Shown piece by piece: positions 55,255 to 64,000 of a DNA stretch of 64,000 bases (position 1 is the first letter of the stretch; each line of letters opens with the position of its first letter). The DNA comes from Roseivivax sp. THAF197b. GTDB taxonomy: Bacteria; Pseudomonadota; Alphaproteobacteria; Rhodobacterales; Rhodobacteraceae. The position numbers were made by a program, and so were the translations under genes. Below the pieces are notes generated by a model. That model saw nothing but the letters and a program-made list of their open reading frames with translations, was not told the DNA's origin and made no database searches. The stretch covers positions 2,779,501 through 2,843,500 of the forward strand of contig NZ_CP045318.1 of NCBI RefSeq assembly GCF_009363255.1, in the 5' to 3' direction.

Positions 55255-55649
55255 GGCGGGTCTCCAGTTTTGGGAACCCTGGAGCCTAGGCGCGCGAGGC
55301 TTCAGGTCCAGCCTTCAGGGGTCAGGGTGGGTGGTGGGCTTTCGCCCACCCTACGGAGCTGCGCGGCGTCGCCGGGCCAGCGCCGGACCGGCGGGCTGGC
55401 GCAACCACGATTGTGCTAAGCGCTTTATCTCGTCAGATCATCGCGCCATGCGATCCGCGCGCTTTCGTCCCCAAAGCGCCAGACCGGTCGGGCCGGGTCA
55501 TGCGGGACGCATGCCTCCGGCATGACCGCTGGCCCGGCGGCTGCCAAAGGCAGCCTTGTTCCGGGCCCTTGATGAACTCAACTCGACGCGCAAAAACCTT
55601 TGAACGCAAAGCGTAACGGCGCGTCACGCTGCGCAACAACATCGCGGCA
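55255..55649. other. Intergenic region pheS / YrhK gene
   Basis: 395 bp without a supported gene, containing three hairpins: GGTGGGC-TTTC-GCCCACC (55333-55350), CATGCC-TCC-GGCATG (55510-55524) and GGCTGCC-AAA-GGCAGCC (55539-55555). None has a T-run of terminator quality on the minus strand. The region may end the pheS transcript and start that of the YrhK gene and pheT. Confidence 0.5.
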
Positions 55650-56723
<1,074 letters not shown>

Positions 56724-56920
56724 GTCGTCCTCGCCCAGCTCGGCCCTGATTTCGAGCGCCTTGCTACAGGCAGGTCACGAGGGGCGCAACTGGAGCGCGC
56801 GCGCCTGCGTGAAGATCCTTGTGAAGAGCGTTTGAAACTTTCCGACACGGGCCTTCGTGAATGGAGGCATACGGCACGGACAAGCCATGCCGTCGACCCA
56901 ACAACACGGAAGTACGACAG

Positions 56921-57772
56921 ATGATCCGCACTCTCGCAGCCACCTCCATTCTTGCCCTCTCCGCAGGCGCGGCCAATGCCGCCGCCCATGCCGGCAATTC
57001 GGGCTATGCCCTCGCCAATGACGGCGGCACACTGGTCGTCATGGCCGATATCGCAGCTCCGGGCGAAGCCCAGACCTATGAGCTCGACACCGCCCTCTCC
57101 GCCATCGCGTACCGTCCCGTCACCGGCGACATCGTCGGCATCACGGCGGATGCCATCTACACCGTGGATCCCACATCGGGCGCGCTGACCGACCTCGAGG
57201 CGAGCTTCGGCGAGGACGCGACCATCGGCGACGGCGCCATGGTGGCCTTCGACTTCAACAACGCCATCGACGCCGTGCGCGCGGTGACGACCACGGGCGA
57301 CAACCTCGTCTATTTCCCCGTGGGCTTCGGCGACAATGACGAGCGCGCCAACTCTGTCGTGCGCATGACCGACCTCGCCTATGCAGAGGGCGACGACAAT
57401 GCGGACACCACACCGATGGTCTTCGCCAACGCCTATACCAACGCGATCAACGGCGAGACGGCCTCCGAGACTTTCCAATACGGGCTCGACGCAGAAACCG
57501 ATGCGCTGGTCAGCGTCGCCAACAATGCAGGCACGCTCGAGACGATCGGCGCGATCATGGTCGACGGTGAAGCGGTCGACCTCGCCCCGATGGGCGGCTT
57601 CGACATCATCTCGGCCTCCGAGGGCGAGAATGCAGCCTACGCCATCCTGCAGATGGAAGGCGCCGAGACGGCGGGCCTTTACACCATCGATCTCGAGACG
57701 GGCGCTGCGACCCTGCTGAGCGATCTCGGCATGGGTGGCTTTACCGGCTTTGCCGCGTCGATGGGCATGTAA
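56921..57772 (+). CDS. Exported DUF4394-family protein
   Basis: 283-residue protein with a signal peptide (residues 1-22, SAGAANAAA). The mature part, acidic and repetitive, contains blocks such as YALANDGGTLVVMADIAAPGEAQTYEL, AIAYRPVTGDIVGITADAIYTVDPTSG and a GLYTIDLETGAATLL end. These match the DUF4394 beta-propeller-like domain. Function unknown; extracellular or periplasmic. A strong terminator follows. Confidence 0.8.
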   Translation: MIRTLAATSILALSAGAANAAAHAGNSGYALANDGGTLVVMADIAAPGEAQTYELDTALSAIAYRPVTGDIVGITADAIYTVDPTSGALTDLEASFGEDATIGDGAMVAFDFNNAIDAVRAVTTTGDNLVYFPVGFGDNDERANSVVRMTDLAYAEGDDNADTTPMVFANAYTNAINGETASETFQYGLDAETDALVSVANNAGTLETIGAIMVDGEAVDLAPMGGFDIISASEGENAAYAILQMEGAETAGLYTIDLETGAATLLSDLGMGGFTGFAASMGM

Positions 57773-57797
57773 GCCATCGTTTCCAAGTGAATATGAT

Positions 57798-57829
57798 GGG
57801 GCGGCTGTGTTCAGCCGCCCCTTCTTTTT
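57798..57829 (+). terminator. Terminator after the DUF4394 gene
   Basis: A perfect 10-bp stem GGGGCGGCTG/CAGCCGCCCC with a TGTT loop is followed by TTCTTTTT. Confidence 0.92.
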
Positions 57830-57912
57830 GCCCGATGCCCGTTGTCGGATGCGGCTTGCGAGGCACCACCGCCGCGATAAGCTGCCCGCACCCTCGTAAA
57901 AGGACCGCCACC

Positions 57913-58587
57913 ATGCGTCTTCTCATCGCGCTTCTGCTGCTCGCCCTCGTCTCGGCATGCGGACGCGGCGTACCCAATGATGCGCAGATCGTCGTCGCGG
58001 GCGATTCCGTGATGGCCTGGAACCGCAGCCAGGGCGGCTCGGTCGCGGATGGGCTGTCGCGCCGCCTCTCGCTGCCCGTGGGCGATGTGTCCCTGCCCTT
58101 TGCCAGCGTGACCGGATCGACCGGTGGCGGGCCGCTCAATATCTCTCGGCAGGTGCGCGACCTGTCGCCCCGCTGGGTGGTGATGAATGGCGGCGCAAAC
58201 GATCTGCGCGTCGGCTGTTCGGGGGCCGAGACGAACGCCATCCTCGACCAACTCGTCTCGGTCGATGGCGCGTCCGGCGCGATACCGCGCATGGTGTCCG
58301 GGCTGCGCGCGCGGGGCGTTCGGGTTCTCTGGGCGGATTACTACACCTCGCCAAATTTCGCGGGCACGTCCTGTGGGCAGATCTATGACCTGATGGGGGC
58401 GCGCGTCGCGCGCATGGCCGACAGGGATACCGGGATCGTCTTTGTCGATATGGGCGATGTGGTGCCCTTCTCGAACCTCTCGCTTTTTGCGCGCGACCGG
58501 ATCCACCCCTCGGCCGCGGGATCGGACCGCATTGCCGGGTTGATCGCGGAGGCCCTGCGCGCGGCGGACCCTGCACTGGCGCGCTAG
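57913..58587 (+). CDS. SGNH/GDSL hydrolase lipoprotein
   Basis: 224-residue lipoprotein with a short signal and lipobox VSAC (acylated Cys16). SGNH blocks: block I GDSVMAW (Ser32 nucleophile), block III GGANDL (Asn96), and block V with catalytic Asp195 and His198 (DRIHPS). It is likely an esterase or acyl-modifying enzyme of envelope polymers. The start ATG has AAAAGGA upstream. Confidence 0.87.
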   Translation: MRLLIALLLLALVSACGRGVPNDAQIVVAGDSVMAWNRSQGGSVADGLSRRLSLPVGDVSLPFASVTGSTGGGPLNISRQVRDLSPRWVVMNGGANDLRVGCSGAETNAILDQLVSVDGASGAIPRMVSGLRARGVRVLWADYYTSPNFAGTSCGQIYDLMGARVARMADRDTGIVFVDMGDVVPFSNLSLFARDRIHPSAAGSDRIAGLIAEALRAADPALAR

Positions 58588-58644
58588 GCAGGGAGCGCCA
58601 GAGGTCAGGGGCGCGCCTGCACGACAGCACATTGCCCGAACAGA

Positions 58645-58681
58645 AAAAGACCCCGGCCGCGCCTGCGATCCGGGGTCTTTT
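58645..58681 (-). terminator. Terminator after rplT (bidirectional form)
   Basis: AAAAGACCCCGG (58645-58656) and CCGGGGTCTTTT (58670-58681) form a 12-bp stem around 13 bases. It gives a T-run in both directions and so may also end the SGNH transcript. Confidence 0.85.
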
Positions 58682-58704
58682 CTGATTGGCTTGGCTTGCG
58701 CGTG

Positions 58705-59070
58705 TTACGCGGCCAGCGCGCCCTTCGCCTGCTCGACGATCGCGCCGAAGGCTTCGGGCTCGTGCACGGCGAGATCGGCCAGAACCTTGCGGTCCACTTC
58801 GATCCCGGCCAGTGCCAGGCCGTTGATGAAGCGCGAATAGCTCAGCGCCTCGTCATGCGCGCGCACGGCGGCGTTGATCCGCTGGATCCACAGCGAGCGG
58901 AAGTTCCGCTTGCGGTTCTTGCGGTCGCGCGTGGCGTACTGGTTGGCCTTGTCGACCGCCTGCGTGGCGACCTTGAAGGTGTTCTTGCGGCGGCCGTAAT
59001 AGCCTTTGGCTGCCTTGGTGATCTTCTTGTGACGGGCGTGGGTAACGGTCCCACCTTTGACTCGCGCCAT
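58705..59070 (-). CDS. rplT: 50S ribosomal protein L20
   Basis: 121-residue basic protein. It begins [34 protein letters not shown] and shows the [43 protein letters not shown] globular domain. Needed for early 50S assembly. It follows rpmI by 36 bp. infC, the usual third member, is not here. Confidence 0.97.
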   Translation of the reverse strand: MARVKGGTVTHARHKKITKAAKGYYGRRKNTFKVATQAVDKANQYATRDRKNRKRNFRSLWIQRINAAVRAHDEALSYSRFINGLALAGIEVDRKVLADLAVHEPEAFGAIVEQAKGALAA

Positions 59071-59106
59071 GATCTAGCTCCTAATTCTGGTGTCTCTCGG
59101 GTGGGA

Positions 59107-59307
59107 TCAGCGGTCGTAGGGCATGAAGCCCTTGATGATCTTTGCATCGGGCTCCGACAGGGTCGTCGTGCCGCGTGCATCCCGGATGAACTTCTTGGTG
59201 CGTTTGATCATGCCATGGCGCTTGCCGGCCTGGCCCGCGATAACCTTACCGCTGGCAGAGACCTTGAAACGCTTCTTGGCGCTCGACTTCGTCTTCATCT
59301 TGGGCAT
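59107..59307 (-). CDS. rpmI: 50S ribosomal protein L35
   Basis: 66-residue basic protein beginning [39 protein letters not shown]. The start is set at MPKM; 17 upstream codons are not conserved. It is the first gene of the rpmI-rplT pair. Confidence 0.96.
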   Translation of the reverse strand: MPKMKTKSSAKKRFKVSASGKVIAGQAGKRHGMIKRTKKFIRDARGTTTLSEPDAKIIKGFMPYDR

Positions 59308-59455
59308 TTCCATCTCCATCTGCTTGAGCGTCGAAAACGCGCGACTCGGCAATGCCACTTGGCCGGACGCGCGACGTCAGAGCCGCCCCTTTAGACAAGG
59401 CTCCATGGGATTGCAAGCCCGGCCTGCATGGCTTTCTGCGAGGCGTGGCGCGCGG

Positions 59456-59677
59456 CTAGCGCAGCGCGCCGATCACCTCGTAGAAGACCATGGGGATATC
59501 GGCCAGCCGGTAGCCGTCTTCGGAGTTTTGCCAGGCGAAATAGATCGCCCCGCCTGCCCCGATCCCGAGGATCAGCGCCATGACCGGACGCCGCTTTTCG
59601 GCGAAGGCCGCAAGTGCGGACGTGATCGCCAGGGCTGCCAGAAACAGCCCCAACGCAAGCGCAATATCAGGTGCCAT
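59456..59677 (-). CDS. Small membrane protein
   Basis: 73-residue protein with two hydrophobic helices (ALALGLFLAALAITSALAAFAE, VMALILGIGAGGAIYFAW) and a short polar C-terminus. No family is recognised. It lies 22 bp after pyk and is probably co-transcribed with it. Confidence 0.65.
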   Translation of the reverse strand: MAPDIALALGLFLAALAITSALAAFAEKRRPVMALILGIGAGGAIYFAWQNSEDGYRLADIPMVFYEVIGALR

Positions 59678-59699
59678 GTCCCCTCCCTTTCGGGAGAGC

Positions 59700-61145
59700 T
59701 TATTCGGGGTCGGTCGCGTAGATCAAACGCTCATCGCAGGGTGCGACGCGCAGGATGTTCGTGGTCCCGGATGTGTTGAACGGCACACCTGCAGTGACCA
59801 CGATCAGATCCTCCGGCGTGGCATATTCCATCGAGCGCGCAGCCTTCGCCGCGTTGACCACCGCCATCTTGAACCGGTCGAGCGGCCCGGTGATGACGCA
59901 TTCGGTGCCCCAGCTCAGCGCCAGCCGACGCGCGGTGTTGGGCGACGAAGACAGTGCCAGGATCGGAACGCGCGGACGCTCGCGCGCGACCAGGAGCGCC
60001 GTTGTCCCCGATTGCGTGTAGCAGCAGATGGCCTTCACCTGCGCGCTTTCGGCAATCTCACGGGCGGCAGCCACGATGCCATCGGCGACGGTGCCCTGGT
60101 TGGAGGACCGCGACGCCTCGATGATGTCGGTATAGGTCGGATCGCTTTCGACCTCCTGGGCCACGTTGTTCATCGTGGTCACGGCTTCGATCGGGTAATC
60201 CCCCGCCGCCGATTCCGCCGAGAGCATGATCGCGTCTGAGCCTTCGTAGATCGCGGTGGCCACGTCCGAGACCTCCGCACGGGTGGGCATCGGGCTTTCG
60301 ATCATCGATTCCAGCATCTGCGTGGCGACGATCACGGGCTTCGCCGCCGCGCGACACTTGCGGATCAGGCGCTTCTGAATGGGCGGCACGTTTTGCACCG
60401 GCAATTCGACACCCAGATCGCCCCGGGCAACCATGATGCCGTCGGACACGGCAAGGATTTCGTCGAAGGCCTTCACCGCCGCGGGTTTCTCGATTTTCGA
60501 CAGGATCGCGGCACGCCCGCCTGCAAGCTCGCGCGCCTCTTCCACGTCGGCGGCACGCTGCACGAAGGACAGCGCCAGCCAATCGACGCCCAGATCTGCC
60601 ACGAAAGCCAGATCCTTGCGGTCCTTCTCCGACAGGGCAGCAAGCGGCAGCACCACGTCGGGCACGTTCACGCCCTTGCGGTTCGAAATCGTGCCGCCCA
60701 CGGTCACGGTGCAATCGGCGAAATCCGCGCCGCACTTTTCGACCTTGAGGCGGATCTTGCCGTCATTGACCAAAAGCGACGCGCCGGGCTCCAGCACCTC
60801 GAAAATCTCGGCATGCGGCAGGTTCACGCGGGTGGCGTCCCCCTCGGCGGGGTCGAGGTCGAGGCGGAAGCTCTGGCCCTCGGCCAACTCCTCTTCGCCC
60901 TTCGCGAAGGCGCCGACGCGCAGCTTGGGGCCCTGCAGATCCGCGAGGATCCCGATGGTCGATGAAAGGTCCTTTTCCACCTGCCGGATGATCGCATGAC
61001 GCTCGGCGATCTCTTCGTGGGTGCCGTGGCTCATGTTCAGGCGAAAGACATCCGCGCCCGCCTCATGCAGCGCACGGATCATCTCGTAGGACGAGGAGGC
61101 CGGGCCCAAAGTGGCCACGATCTTCACATTTCGCATCCGTCTCAT
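59700..61145 (-). CDS. pyk: Pyruvate kinase
   Basis: 481-residue glycolytic enzyme, phosphoenolpyruvate + ADP to pyruvate + ATP. The TIM barrel shows RMRNVKIVATLGPASSS, FRLNMSHGTHEE, MVARGDLGVELPVQNVPPIQKRLI and ATQMLESMIESPMPTRAEVSDVATAIYEGSDAIMLSAESAAGDYP. The C-terminal allosteric domain follows. The start is the ATG at 61145, seven bases after AGGA; the ATG three codons later is less well placed. Directly upstream of rpmI-rplT in the direction of transcription. Confidence 0.96.
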   Translation of the reverse strand: MRRMRNVKIVATLGPASSSYEMIRALHEAGADVFRLNMSHGTHEEIAERHAIIRQVEKDLSSTIGILADLQGPKLRVGAFAKGEEELAEGQSFRLDLDPAEGDATRVNLPHAEIFEVLEPGASLLVNDGKIRLKVEKCGADFADCTVTVGGTISNRKGVNVPDVVLPLAALSEKDRKDLAFVADLGVDWLALSFVQRAADVEEARELAGGRAAILSKIEKPAAVKAFDEILAVSDGIMVARGDLGVELPVQNVPPIQKRLIRKCRAAAKPVIVATQMLESMIESPMPTRAEVSDVATAIYEGSDAIMLSAESAAGDYPIEAVTTMNNVAQEVESDPTYTDIIEASRSSNQGTVADGIVAAAREIAESAQVKAICCYTQSGTTALLVARERPRVPILALSSSPNTARRLALSWGTECVITGPLDRFKMAVVNAAKAARSMEYATPEDLIVVTAGVPFNTSGTTNILRVAPCDERLIYATDPE

Positions 61146-61356
61146 CGCAGAATCCTGTTCGTTTCTCGCAACCCGAAGGGCTGCCGTTACCGCTACCAGT
61201 TGTCGCGCTTATGGCGCATATTTTCGGTGTGCTCAACCTGAACCGCGACCGGACCCGAATGTCAAAGCCCCTTTCGCCGGTCCGTGTCCGGATGCCGAGC
61301 CACTTGCACATGATACTGAAAGACACGACGTTACGATGAAAGTTCAGGAGGACATT

Positions 61357-61671
61357 ATGGACGACCAGACCCGGATCGAGCTCGAAGCCGCCGCCTTCCG
61401 CCGCCTGCGCCAGCACCTGATGCAGGACCGGACGGACGTGCAGAACATCGACATGATGAACCTTGCGGGCTTCTGCCGGAATTGCCTGTCGCGCTGGTAT
61501 CAGGAAGCGGCCAACGAAAAGGGCATCGAGATGGGCAAGGAAGAAGCGCGCGAGATCTTCTACGGCATGCCCATGTCCGAATGGAAAGCGAACTACCAGA
61601 CCGACGCCTCGGGCGAGAAACAGGCCGCGTTCCAGAAGGCGTTCGAGGAAAACGTCGGCTCGAAGGGCTGA
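61357..61671 (+). CDS. DUF1244 protein
   Basis: 104-residue cytoplasmic protein of the DUF1244 family (SMc04008-like): AFRRLRQHLMQDRTDVQNIDMMNLAGFCRNCLSRWYQEAANEKGIEM. The CRNC pair may hold a metal. The start is the second ATG, with AGGAGG 5 bp upstream; an ATG seven codons earlier is possible. Function unknown. It leads into the next gene after 7 bp. Confidence 0.88.
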   Translation: MDDQTRIELEAAAFRRLRQHLMQDRTDVQNIDMMNLAGFCRNCLSRWYQEAANEKGIEMGKEEAREIFYGMPMSEWKANYQTDASGEKQAAFQKAFEENVGSKG

Positions 61672-61678
61672 GCCTGCC

Positions 61679-62311
61679 ATGCGGCCGGAGGACCGGCGGG
61701 ACGACTTCGTGCGCGAGGCGCTGCACGCCGGGCAAAGCGACGCGGCGATATCCCGGCAATTGATCGCAGCAGGCTGGTCCGAGGGCGAAACCCGGGCAGC
61801 TCTTGCGCAATGGGCGAAGGGCGACGGGCCCCTGCCCGTGCCGCGCCCCCGTGCCGTCCTGGGCGCGCGCGATGCCTTCCTTTACGCCGTGATGTTCCTG
61901 TCGCTGGCCGCGATCATCGGCTACAGCGTCGCCCTTGGCTTCAACCTCATTGATGCCTGGTTGCCCGATCCCGGCGACCGGCCCTATAGGGGCTTCAACG
62001 GCGTGATGCGCTGGTCCATTGCGAACCTGCTGATCTTCCTGCCGCTCTTTCTCCTGCTCGACCGACGCATGGTTCAGAACCGCAGCAACGATCCCGCGGG
62101 CGGTCGCTCGGCCACGCGCGCCTGGCTCGGCCATGTGCTGCTGTTTCTCGCCGCGGCCACGCTGATCTGCGATGCGGTCGCGGTGCTCTACGCGTTTCTG
62201 TCGGGCGATCTGACGATGCGCTTCATCGCCAAGGCCGCGTTGGTCGCGGTCGCCGCCGGGCTCGTGTTTCTGTACATCCGGGGCGTCATGTCCGAGGAGG
62301 CCGCGCCATGA
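61679..62311 (+). CDS. DUF5671 membrane protein
   Basis: 210-residue protein. A short soluble N-terminal helical segment (DFVREALHAGQSDAAISRQLIAAGWSEGETRAALAQW) resembles a SHOCT-like or UBA-like pair of helices. Four hydrophobic helices follow (from about residue 62), matching DUF5671. Function unknown. It lies 7 bp after DUF1244 and overlaps the next gene by 4 bp. Confidence 0.75.
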   Translation: MRPEDRRDDFVREALHAGQSDAAISRQLIAAGWSEGETRAALAQWAKGDGPLPVPRPRAVLGARDAFLYAVMFLSLAAIIGYSVALGFNLIDAWLPDPGDRPYRGFNGVMRWSIANLLIFLPLFLLLDRRMVQNRSNDPAGGRSATRAWLGHVLLFLAAATLICDAVAVLYAFLSGDLTMRFIAKAALVAVAAGLVFLYIRGVMSEEAAP

Positions 62312-62712
62312 GACCCGACCGCATCGCCGTCTGGGGCGTGAGCGTCCTCGGCATCGGGCTTGTCGCGCTGGCGCTGGTGCAGGTGGGCGGCCCGCAGGCC
62401 GGGCGGATGGAGGCGCGGGACGCCGCCCGCTTCGACGATCTGCTGGCCCTGACCTCCGTCGTCACCTGCAAGGCCACGACCGAAGGCAATGTCCTGCCCG
62501 AGGATCTGAGCGCCAGCACGTCCTGCTATTACGACGCGCGCCGCGAAGACCCCTATACCGGCGCGCCCTACCGCTACGAGGTGGTGGATCGCGAGGAATA
62601 CCGCCTCTGCGCCGATTTCGAGGATGCCGCCCGCCTGTCGCGCCGTGCGGGCAGTTTCGATCCCGAAACCGGGTGTCTCTATCAGCAGATCAGCCTCGAT
62701 CCCGCGCAATGA
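62308..62712 (+). CDS. Exported or anchored small protein, unknown
   Basis: 134-residue protein with an N-terminal hydrophobic segment (residues 7-25, AVWGVSVLGIGLVALALVQ). The periplasmic part has four cysteines (near 54, 72, 100 and 122) and conserved-looking aromatic pairs (YTGAPYRYEV). No family recognised. Translationally coupled to the DUF5671 gene by 4-bp overlap, so the two likely act together. Confidence 0.65.
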   Translation: MRPDRIAVWGVSVLGIGLVALALVQVGGPQAGRMEARDAARFDDLLALTSVVTCKATTEGNVLPEDLSASTSCYYDARREDPYTGAPYRYEVVDREEYRLCADFEDAARLSRRAGSFDPETGCLYQQISLDPAQ

Positions 62713-62714
62713 AA

Positions 62715-62739
62715 AAGGCGAGGCACGGTGCCTCGCCTT
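62715..62739. terminator. Bidirectional terminator between convergent genes
   Basis: GGCGAGGC (62717-62724) and GCCTCGCC (62730-62737) with flanking AA/TT form a 10-bp stem around ACGGT. The run of five A before it gives a T-run for the aminotransferase on the minus strand. Confidence 0.85.
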
Positions 62740-62763
62740 GGCAGCGGGTGGAAGAGCCGCCGG

Positions 62764-63627
62764 TCAGATCGCGGCCTTGCGGCTTTCTTCCAGGTAGATC
62801 TCGCGCAACCGGGCTGCGCGGGCACCGGGTGTGCCGTCACCCAGCTTGACGCCGTCGATTTCCACGACCGGCATCACGAAGGCCGAGGCGGAGGTGATGA
62901 ACGCCTCGTCGGCCTCCTTCGCCTCGTCGATGGAGTAGTTCCGCTCCTCGACCTTCATCTGCGCTTCGGCGGCAAAGCGCAGGACGGCCGCGCGGGTGAT
63001 GCCATGCAGGATGTCGTTCGACAGCGCGCGCGTGACGATGGTGTTGCCCTTGATAATATAGGCGTTGTTCGAGGTGCCCTCGGTCACAAAGCCATCCTCG
63101 ACCATCCAGGCGTCATCCGCACCGGCCTTCTTGGCCATCATCTTGCCCATCGACGGGTAGAGAAGCTGCACGGTCTTGATGTCGCGGCGGCCCCAGCGCT
63201 GATCCTCGATGGAGATGACCCGCATGCCCTTCTTGGCGGCGGGGCTGTCCGCCAGTCCCGGCTTGTTCTGGGTGAACAGCACGATCGTGGGCTCGGTCGT
63301 CTCGGGGTCGGGAAAGACGAAATCGCGATCCCCGGGCGCGCCGCGGGTGATCTGCAAATAGACCAGCCCCTCATGGATTTCGTTCCGGGTCACAAGCTGG
63401 CGGTGGATATCCAGAAGCGCGTCCATGGTGACCGGGCTGCGCATCTCCAGCTCCGACAGCGACCGCTCCAGCCGCTTCGCATGGCCTTCGAAATCAATGA
63501 GCTTGCCGTCGAGAACGCTCGTCACTTCGTAGACGCCATCGGCCATCAGGAAGGCGCGGTCGAAGATCGAGATCTTCGCCTCGTGCTCGGGCAGGTACTC
63601 TCCGTTGACGTAGACGGTGCGGGTCAT
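62764..63627 (-). CDS. D-amino-acid / class IV aminotransferase
   Basis: 287-residue fold type IV PLP enzyme. The PLP lysine is Lys151 in DIKTVQLL. The conserved glutamate and phosphate loop are in GFVTEGTSNNAYII. The start is MTRTVYV, with AAGGAG 7 bp upstream. The DAAT-like reading (D-alanine + 2-oxoacid) is preferred over branched-chain aminotransferase by length and sequence style. It adjoins an epimerase-like gene at the window edge. Confidence 0.85.
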   Translation of the reverse strand: MTRTVYVNGEYLPEHEAKISIFDRAFLMADGVYEVTSVLDGKLIDFEGHAKRLERSLSELEMRSPVTMDALLDIHRQLVTRNEIHEGLVYLQITRGAPGDRDFVFPDPETTEPTIVLFTQNKPGLADSPAAKKGMRVISIEDQRWGRRDIKTVQLLYPSMGKMMAKKAGADDAWMVEDGFVTEGTSNNAYIIKGNTIVTRALSNDILHGITRAAVLRFAAEAQMKVEERNYSIDEAKEADEAFITSASAFVMPVVEIDGVKLGDGTPGARAARLREIYLEESRKAAI

Positions 63628-63724
63628 GATCGAGCTCCTTGTAAATCCGCGCGATGGTTTCCACGGCTTCGCGCATGCCGTCAATAGGACGATCTGTCAT
63701 GCGGAATGGCGGGTGCGCTGCCCC

Positions 63725-64000
63725 CTAGCCCCAAAGCCCGCGCTCGGGCGGGTGCACGCCCGCCGCGTCGAACAGAAGCGGCACCTCCCGGTCCTCGGCC
63801 AGCAGAAGCGGCCCGTCGAGATCGGTGACAAGCGCGCCCTGCGCCACCAGCGTGGCCGGGGCCATGGCCAGCGACGAGCCGACCATGCAGCCCGTCATGA
63901 CATCATAGCCTTCGGCCAGCGCCTGATCGCGCAGGGCCAGCGCCTCGGTCAGCCCGCCGGTCTTGTCGAGCTTGATATTGGCCACGTCATACTTGCCCTT
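63725..64000 (-). CDS. Enolase-superfamily dipeptide epimerase-like protein (partial, 3' end)
   Basis: Only the last 91 codons are in the window; the start lies beyond 64000. The C-terminal barrel lysine is in NIKLDKTGGL. MTGCMVGSSLAMAPA and DLDGPLLLAED are typical of L-Ala-D/L-Glu or N-acyl amino acid epimerases (DgcA-like). It runs in the same direction as the aminotransferase, 98 bp upstream of it. Together they point to amino acid or peptidoglycan peptide recycling (inference). Confidence 0.78.
   Translation of the reverse strand, partial: KGKYDVANIKLDKTGGLTEALALRDQALAEGYDVMTGCMVGSSLAMAPATLVAQGALVTDLDGPLLLAEDREVPLLFDAAGVHPPERGLWG

Noticed and set aside
55255..55649. tRNA or other structured RNA gene in the pheS gap
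   Set aside because: Only simple hairpins are visible; no cloverleaf or T-loop sequence was seen.

Overview
The window is a GC-rich, gene-dense stretch of chromosome that reads as an alphaproteobacterium of the Rhodobacteraceae (Roseobacter group). This is inferred from family content and gene order: Sox regulatory genes, an alphaproteobacterial RpoD of 669 residues, COQ9, MerR-controlled acyl-CoA genes, DUF1244 and HlyU-like proteins, and Impact and YtoQ proteins. I see about 70 genes and no rRNA, tRNA, CRISPR array, phage or insertion sequence. Both ends cut into neighbouring loci: the left edge probably leads into sox structural genes, and the right edge truncates an enolase-superfamily epimerase.

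Layout. 0-3.4 kb: regulatory and thiol-delivery part of a sulfur-oxidation locus (soxW, soxV/ccdA, soxS, soxR, and a YeeE/YedE sulfur transporter). 3.5-12.2 kb: an MFS transporter, then riboflavin genes (ribE, ribD-nrdR, minus strand) separated by a plus-strand capsule export set (kpsS, Wza-like lipoprotein, kpsC), then YjbQ. 12.2-20.7 kb: small secreted proteins, SDR, DedA, HlyU-like, rpoD, dnaG and glutamate dehydrogenase. 20.7-23.8 kb: a three-gene Tad/Flp pseudopilin-like operon (TadG with a vWA domain plus two TadE-like proteins). 24-29.2 kb: a HAD / alpha-beta hydrolase / PLP dehydratase operon, a MATE exporter and two thioesterases. 29.4-36.7 kb: two tandem MerR regulators followed by a fatty-acid oxidation cluster (acyl-CoA dehydrogenase, small proteins, GST, thiolase, FadJ-like enzyme). 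36.9-43.8 kb: xseA, purD, two quinone oxidoreductases, a TylF-like methyltransferase and COQ9. 43.9-52.4 kb: rpsU, a GMC (choline-type) dehydrogenase, a BCCT transporter, Lrp plus alanine dehydrogenase, an Impact-domain protein, a CDF transporter, mscL and ytoQ. 52.5-61.2 kb: pheT, pheS, rplT, rpmI and pyk, in an interrupted version of the familiar translation-gene order. 61.3-64 kb: DUF1244 and DUF5671 proteins, a D-amino-acid-type aminotransferase and a partial epimerase.

How the parts work together. Sox: SoxR (persulfide-sensing ArsR type) probably controls both the divergent soxVW side and soxS-soxR. Fatty acids: the MerR pair probably controls the acd-thiolase-fadJ set, and ACGT-rich palindromes lie in front of both its halves. 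Core genes for replication, transcription and translation (dnaG, rpoD, rpsU, pheST, rplT, rpmI, nrdR) are scattered among accessory genes.

Most interesting non-coding signal: each of the four convergent (tail-to-tail) gaps longer than about 150 bp carries a composite hairpin-rich repeat. Two belong to one family (36.8 and 39.9 kb, inverted around xseA-purD) and two to another (44.3 and 50.1 kb, inverted). I did not find a convincing new multi-gene defence or mobile system. The best candidates for undescribed biology are these 3'-end repeats, a 22-codon upstream reading frame coupled to a GST gene, and the MerR operators.
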